Both the position numbers and the translations under genes were made by a program. Of a DNA stretch of 10,834 nucleotides, positions 7,657-10,834 are shown one piece after another; position 1 is the stretch's first letter; every line of letters starts with the position of its first letter. Source of the stretch: Pseudomonas sp. Its GTDB lineage: Bacteria; Pseudomonadota; Gammaproteobacteria; Pseudomonadales; Pseudomonadaceae. The notes below the pieces were generated by a model, which did not search any database, had not been told where the DNA came from, and saw only the letters and a program-made list of their open reading frames with translations. Location: NCBI GenBank assembly GCA_003488145.1, contig DNMQ01000456.1, positions 1-10,834 of the forward strand, read 5' to 3'.

Positions 7657-7937
7657 CACAGCACCATGTGAACACGGCCAGTGGCGCGCAGGTCGACGTG
7701 AATGGCCTGCAGCTGCTCTACGCCGGTGGCGGTGATCAGCACCTGCAGCGAAAGGAATCGCCCGTTGCGGCTGTCGCGGGTGACGACGGTGGTTTCGTCG
7801 AAATCCGGCGCGTGGCGCTGGATGACTTCGATCACGACCTCACGGAAGCCTTCGCCAGCGTCGCCGATCACCTTGATCGGGTAACGCTCGCAGGGGAAGT
7901 CAATCTTGGGTGCTGCGACATCTTGGTTATCGGTCAT
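7656..7937 (-). CDS. ybeD: DUF493 family protein YbeD
   Basis: Small cytoplasmic protein of the DUF493/UPF0250 family, with an ACT-like alpha/beta fold known from the E. coli structure. Its biochemical role is not established. The 93-residue product has the usual length (E. coli about 87) and the hallmark [12 protein letters not shown] (14-25). Later segments also fit: a helix around [15 protein letters not shown], the strand [13 protein letters not shown], and [13 protein letters not shown] at the end. The ybeD-lipB pairing is conserved widely in gammaproteobacteria, which has been taken as a hint of a link to lipoate metabolism. It follows dacA by 67 bases, with a GC hairpin in the gap. No strong Shine-Dalgarno is seen upstream, so the start rests on the family N-terminus. 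Confidence 0.93.
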   Translation of the reverse strand: MTDNQDVAAPKIDFPCERYPIKVIGDAGEGFREVVIEVIQRHAPDFDETTVVTRDSRNGRFLSLQVLITATGVEQLQAIHVDLRATGRVHMVL

Positions 7938-7965
7938 GGGCGTAACGGACTCGTGATCCGCACGT

Positions 7966-7992
7966 GCGCCGCGGCGGGATCAGCCGCGGTGC
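7966..7992 (-). other. GC hairpin between dacA and ybeD
   Basis: CCGCGGC (7969-7975) pairs with GCCGCGG (7983-7989). A G-T wobble and GC/GC extend the stem to 10 pairs around a 7-base loop. No T tract follows on the minus strand, so read-through into ybeD is expected. It could mark an mRNA processing or stability boundary between the cell-wall genes and the lipoate genes. Confidence 0.5.
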
Positions 7993-8004
7993 ACTCGCGC
8001 GTGG

Positions 8005-9162
8005 TCAGTTGAACAGGCTGTAGAAGAACAGGCGAATGCTATCCCAAAACCGGCGGAACAGCCCACCCTCTTCGATGGTTTCCAGCGCCACCAGATCGGT
8101 GCTGCGGACGACCTTGTCCTCCAGCTTGACCTCGACCTTGCCGATGACGTCACCCTGCTGGATCGGTGCGGTGAGTGTGCCGTTGAAGCTCATGACCGCT
8201 TGCAGCTTCTCTGCCTGGCCACGCGGCAGGGTCATGGTCAGGTCCTGTGCCAGGCCCGCCTTAAGCTTGTCCTGCTGGCCTTTCCAGACCTGCGCCTGAG
8301 CCAGCTCGGTGCCCTTCTGGTAGAAGGTGCGGGTCTCGAAGAAGCGGAAGCCATAGGTCAGCAGCTTCTGGGTCTCCGCCGCGCGGGCCTGCTCGCTGTC
8401 GGTACCGAACACCACCGAGATCAGGCGCATGTTGTCACGCACGGCAGAGGCCACCAGGCAGTAGCCGGCCTCTTCGGTATGACCGGTTTTCAGGCCGTCG
8501 ACGGTCTTGTCGCGCCACAGCAACAGGTTGCGGTTGGGCTGCTTGATGTTGTTCCAGAAGAACTCTTTCTGCGCGTAGATGGCGTAGTGCGCCGGGTCTT
8601 CGTAGATGATCGCGCGAGCCAGCTTGGCCATGTCGTTGGCCGAGGAATAATGATCCGGGTCCGGCAGGCCGGTGGCATTCATGAAATGGCTGTTAGTCAT
8701 GCCCAGGCGCTGAGCCGTGCTGTTCATCAGGTCGGCAAAGGCCTCTTCGCTGCCGGCGATGTGCTCGGCCATGGCAACGCTGGCGTCGTTGCCCGACTGA
8801 ATGATGATGCCATGCAGCAGATCGTCGACCGAGACCTGCGTGTTGACCTGGATGAACATCCGCGAGCCGCCGGTACGCCAGGCCTTCTCGCTCACCGTGA
8901 CCATGTCGCTGTCGCTGATCTGACCCTTCTGGATTTCCAGGGTGGCGATGTAGGCGGTCATCAGCTTGGTCAGGCTCGCTGGCGGCAGGCGCTCGTCACC
9001 GTTGTGCTCGACCAGTACCTCGCCGCTGGCCGCGTCCATCAGCATGTATGACTTGGCCGCCAGCTGCGGGGCGGACGGTACGATCTGCGCTGCCCAGACG
9101 GTCGGGGTGACCGTCAGCACTGCCAGGACTATGAAGCGTTGCACGAGGCTGGTGATGTTCAT
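8005..9162 (-). CDS. dacA: D-alanyl-D-alanine carboxypeptidase, PBP5/6 type
   Basis: Removes the terminal D-alanine from peptidoglycan pentapeptides, controlling cross-linking and cell shape; P. aeruginosa calls the orthologue dacC. The 385-residue product has a signal peptide with likely cleavage near VWA-A (residues 24-25). The three penicillin-binding motifs are intact: S63-L-T-K66 with the nucleophile, S123-G-N125, and K225-T-G227. A beta-rich second domain at about 285-365 follows. The C-terminus GGLFRRFWDSIRLFFYSLFN is an amphipathic helix that anchors the enzyme to the outer face of the inner membrane in this family. GAGA upstream of the ATG is a modest ribosome site. It lies 47 bases after rlpA in the same direction. 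Confidence 0.97.
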   Translation of the reverse strand: MNITSLVQRFIVLAVLTVTPTVWAAQIVPSAPQLAAKSYMLMDAASGEVLVEHNGDERLPPASLTKLMTAYIATLEIQKGQISDSDMVTVSEKAWRTGGSRMFIQVNTQVSVDDLLHGIIIQSGNDASVAMAEHIAGSEEAFADLMNSTAQRLGMTNSHFMNATGLPDPDHYSSANDMAKLARAIIYEDPAHYAIYAQKEFFWNNIKQPNRNLLLWRDKTVDGLKTGHTEEAGYCLVASAVRDNMRLISVVFGTDSEQARAAETQKLLTYGFRFFETRTFYQKGTELAQAQVWKGQQDKLKAGLAQDLTMTLPRGQAEKLQAVMSFNGTLTAPIQQGDVIGKVEVKLEDKVVRSTDLVALETIEEGGLFRRFWDSIRLFFYSLFN

Positions 9163-9209
9163 CCGAATCTCAAGTTAGTCAGGTAAAACGAAGGCAAGGT
9201 TTGCAGCGG

Positions 9210-10202
9210 TCAGTCAGCGGCAACGCGCCGCGGCTGTCCGAGGTTGGCCAGGCGTACGCTCTCTTCGAGCTGCATGGCCTCATCCGGTGTGTCGATGGGC
9301 CCCAGGCGCACGCGGTGCAGGGTCTGCTGGTTGTGTACCACCGAGCTGATGAACACCGGGGCAGAGACCACGCCGCTCAGCTTGTCCTTGAGCAACTGCG
9401 CTGCATCCGGATTGGCGAAGGCGCCAACCTGGAGAAACAGGCCAGAGGCTGCGGGCGAAGCGTTTTTTTTTGCATCGACTTCCAGCGGCACCGTGGCCGC
9501 AGCGTGCTGCTGGGGCGGCGGCGTGTACTGTTCGATCGGCTGCGCGACATTGCTGGCGGGCTTGCTCGCAACCATCTCCGGCTGCGCCATCATCGTCGGC
9601 ACTGGTCGGCCCTGGTCGGCCCACCATTGCTGTGGGTCGATGCCTTCGACCTTTACCCGCGCCGTTCCGCTCTCGGCATAGCCGAGCTTCTTCGCCGCGG
9701 CGAAAGACAGATCGATGATCCGATCGGAGTAGAACGGACCACGGTCATTGACGCGCAAGACCACGGTGCGCCCGTTATCCAGATTGGTGACCTTGACGTA
9801 AGTGGGCAAGGGCAGCGTCTTGTGCGCCGCGCTCATGCCATAAAGATCGTACTTCTCGCCATTGGCGGTGGGCTGGCCGTGAAACTTGGTGCCATACCAG
9901 GATGCCGTCCCGGTAGCCGAATAACGTCGACCATCGCTGATTGGAAAGTAGGTCTTGCCCAGCACCGTATAGGGATTGGCCTTGTAACGGCCGTAATGTG
10001 GCATCGGCGTGGCATCGGGGATCTGCGAAACGTCGACGTCCCACCAGGGCGCGCCGTCCTTGTGCGGACGGCTGTAGTCGCCGGGACCACTGATACCGGT
10101 ACTCTTGCTTGGTGCACTGCTCGGTGTCGGCGTCGATGAGCAGCTCGCCAGCAGCGCCCCGGCGACACCCAGCGCGACCAGCCTTGTCCAGATCACGGTC
10201 AT
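9210..10202 (-). CDS. rlpA: Septal ring lytic transglycosylase RlpA (lipoprotein with SPOR domain)
   Basis: Outer-membrane lipoprotein that cleaves glycan strands stripped of peptides, helping daughter cells to separate; activity is known for P. aeruginosa RlpA. The 330-residue product has lipobox L-A-S-C21 after a short signal. The double-psi beta-barrel domain is at about 96-187 (GTASWYG start, VNDRGPF, RIIDLSFAAAKKLGY). Positions equivalent to reported active-site residues are E116, H127 and D153. A proline/alanine/glutamine linker covers about 195-253, and a C-terminal SPOR domain (255-329, FLQVGAFAN start) binds denuded septal glycan. Its ATG overlaps the stop of the upstream transglycosylase as ATGA. 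A run of nine A's in the sense strand encodes K245-K246-N247 in the linker, just before SPOR. Confidence 0.97.
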   Translation of the reverse strand: MTVIWTRLVALGVAGALLASCSSTPTPSSAPSKSTGISGPGDYSRPHKDGAPWWDVDVSQIPDATPMPHYGRYKANPYTVLGKTYFPISDGRRYSATGTASWYGTKFHGQPTANGEKYDLYGMSAAHKTLPLPTYVKVTNLDNGRTVVLRVNDRGPFYSDRIIDLSFAAAKKLGYAESGTARVKVEGIDPQQWWADQGRPVPTMMAQPEMVASKPASNVAQPIEQYTPPPQQHAAATVPLEVDAKKNASPAASGLFLQVGAFANPDAAQLLKDKLSGVVSAPVFISSVVHNQQTLHRVRLGPIDTPDEAMQLEESVRLANLGQPRRVAAD

Positions 10203-10834
10203 TGTTCGCCTCGCGCTTCGGCCAGCAGCTGGGACAGCTGATGCACGGCCATCGCATACATCACGCTACGGTTGTAGCGGGTAATGACATAGAAATTTGG
10301 CAGGCCCAGCCAGTACTCATCACCCTCTGCGCCATCCAGGCGGAAGGCGGTAATGGCCGTACCGTCGGCCACCGACTTGTCGAACTGCCAGCCCAGGCTA
10401 CGCATTTCGCCGGCATTTTTTTGCGACTCCAGGCCGACGGTCAGCCCTTCCTCATAGCGCTCGCCGCCTACCTTGGCCCGCGCCACCACCGGCTCACCCG
10501 CAGCCCAGCCATGTTGCTTGAAGTAACTGGCCGCACTGCCGATGGCATCGGTGGGGTTGTTCCAGATATCGATGTGCCCGTCGCCGTCGAAATCCACCGC
10601 GTAGGCGCGGAAGCTGCTCGGCATGAACTGCGGCAGTCCCATCGCACCCGCGTAGGAGCCCTTGAGCGTAAGCGGGTCGACCTGCTCCTCACGGGTCAGC
10701 AGCAGGAACTCCTTGAGCTGCTGACGGAAAAACGGCTGACGCGGAGGGTAATCGAAGCCCAGCGTCGACAGCGCATCGATCACCCGATGGCTACCGGTAT
10801 TGCGGCCGTAGAAGGTTTCCACGCCGATGATCGC
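10199..10834 (-). CDS. mltB: GH103 lytic murein transglycosylase B (MltB/SltB1), 5'-truncated by the window edge
   Basis: Peptidoglycan-cleaving lytic transglycosylase; the neighbour of rlpA in P. aeruginosa is named sltB1. Only the last 211 residues are present, starting A-I-I-G-V-E-T-F-Y-G. The family catalytic Glu (in VETFYG) is therefore just inside the window at 10817-10819, and the signal peptide and N-terminal domain lie outside. Also seen: GSYAGAMGLPQFMPSSF, the EF-hand-like calcium loop DFDGDGHIDIW and the ITRYNRS motif near the end. Unlike the SltB3-like paralogue it has no C-terminal peptidoglycan-binding domain. A GTG that could read as a start at 10822 is internal, since it would delete residues conserved around the active site. 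The stop overlaps the rlpA start by 4 bases. Confidence 0.96.
   Translation of the reverse strand, partial: AIIGVETFYGRNTGSHRVIDALSTLGFDYPPRQPFFRQQLKEFLLLTREEQVDPLTLKGSYAGAMGLPQFMPSSFRAYAVDFDGDGHIDIWNNPTDAIGSAASYFKQHGWAAGEPVVARAKVGGERYEEGLTVGLESQKNAGEMRSLGWQFDKSVADGTAITAFRLDGAEGDEYWLGLPNFYVITRYNRSVMYAMAVHQLSQLLAEARGEQ

Noticed and set aside
6417..7671. Plus-strand open frames of 283 and 382 codons across lipA and lipB
   Set aside because: They overlap two fully recognisable enzymes in antisense, have low-complexity composition and no ribosome site of note.
8200..9051. 283-codon plus-strand frame antisense to dacA
   Set aside because: Shadow of dacA, whose SxxK, SGN and KTG motifs are intact on the minus strand; the shadow shows no domain or signal.

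Overview
The window is chromosomal DNA from a GC-rich gammaproteobacterium, almost certainly of the Pseudomonas/Stutzerimonas group. The protein sequences look pseudomonad, and the gene order leuS-lptE-holA-(arfA)-lytic transglycosylase, facing rlpA/dacA/ybeD/lipB/lipA, is the arrangement I recall from Pseudomonas chromosomes (the PA3987-PA4001 region of P. aeruginosa). No database was searched. I see no mobile element, CRISPR array, tRNA or rRNA. No stretch longer than about 210 bases lacks a gene.

Left half, plus strand (1-5457). The 3' four-fifths of leuS (leucyl-tRNA synthetase) is followed by lptE (outer-membrane LPS translocon lipoprotein) and holA (DNA polymerase III delta). GC-rich hairpins sit in both short intergenic gaps. 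Next comes a 52-codon arfA gene (ribosome rescue factor) with its own sigma70-like promoter and a 14-bp perfect hairpin inside the coding sequence. That is the hallmark of the ArfA nonstop-mRNA switch. A GH103 lytic transglycosylase with a C-terminal peptidoglycan-binding domain (SltB3-like) follows and ends at a strong terminator.

Right half, minus strand (10834-5473, read right to left). A second GH103 lytic transglycosylase (MltB/SltB1, cut by the window edge just upstream of its catalytic glutamate) overlaps rlpA by 4 bases. Then come dacA (PBP5-type D,D-carboxypeptidase), ybeD, lipB and lipA. The last three overlap one another, so they are probably translationally coupled. The group joins cell-wall trimming (MltB, RlpA, DacA) to lipoic acid synthesis (LipB makes octanoyl-protein, LipA inserts sulfur). 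lipA ends at a strong terminator. Beyond it lies an independent 114-codon gene of unknown function with a possible Cys-His-Asp arrangement, behind a promoter carrying a perfect dyad.

Most of the window is conserved housekeeping DNA. The parts that deserve attention are the arfA switch with its ssrA-like C-terminus, the small unknown gene and its dyad promoter, a nine-A tract between the two domains of RlpA, and the hairpin in place of a Shine-Dalgarno before holA.
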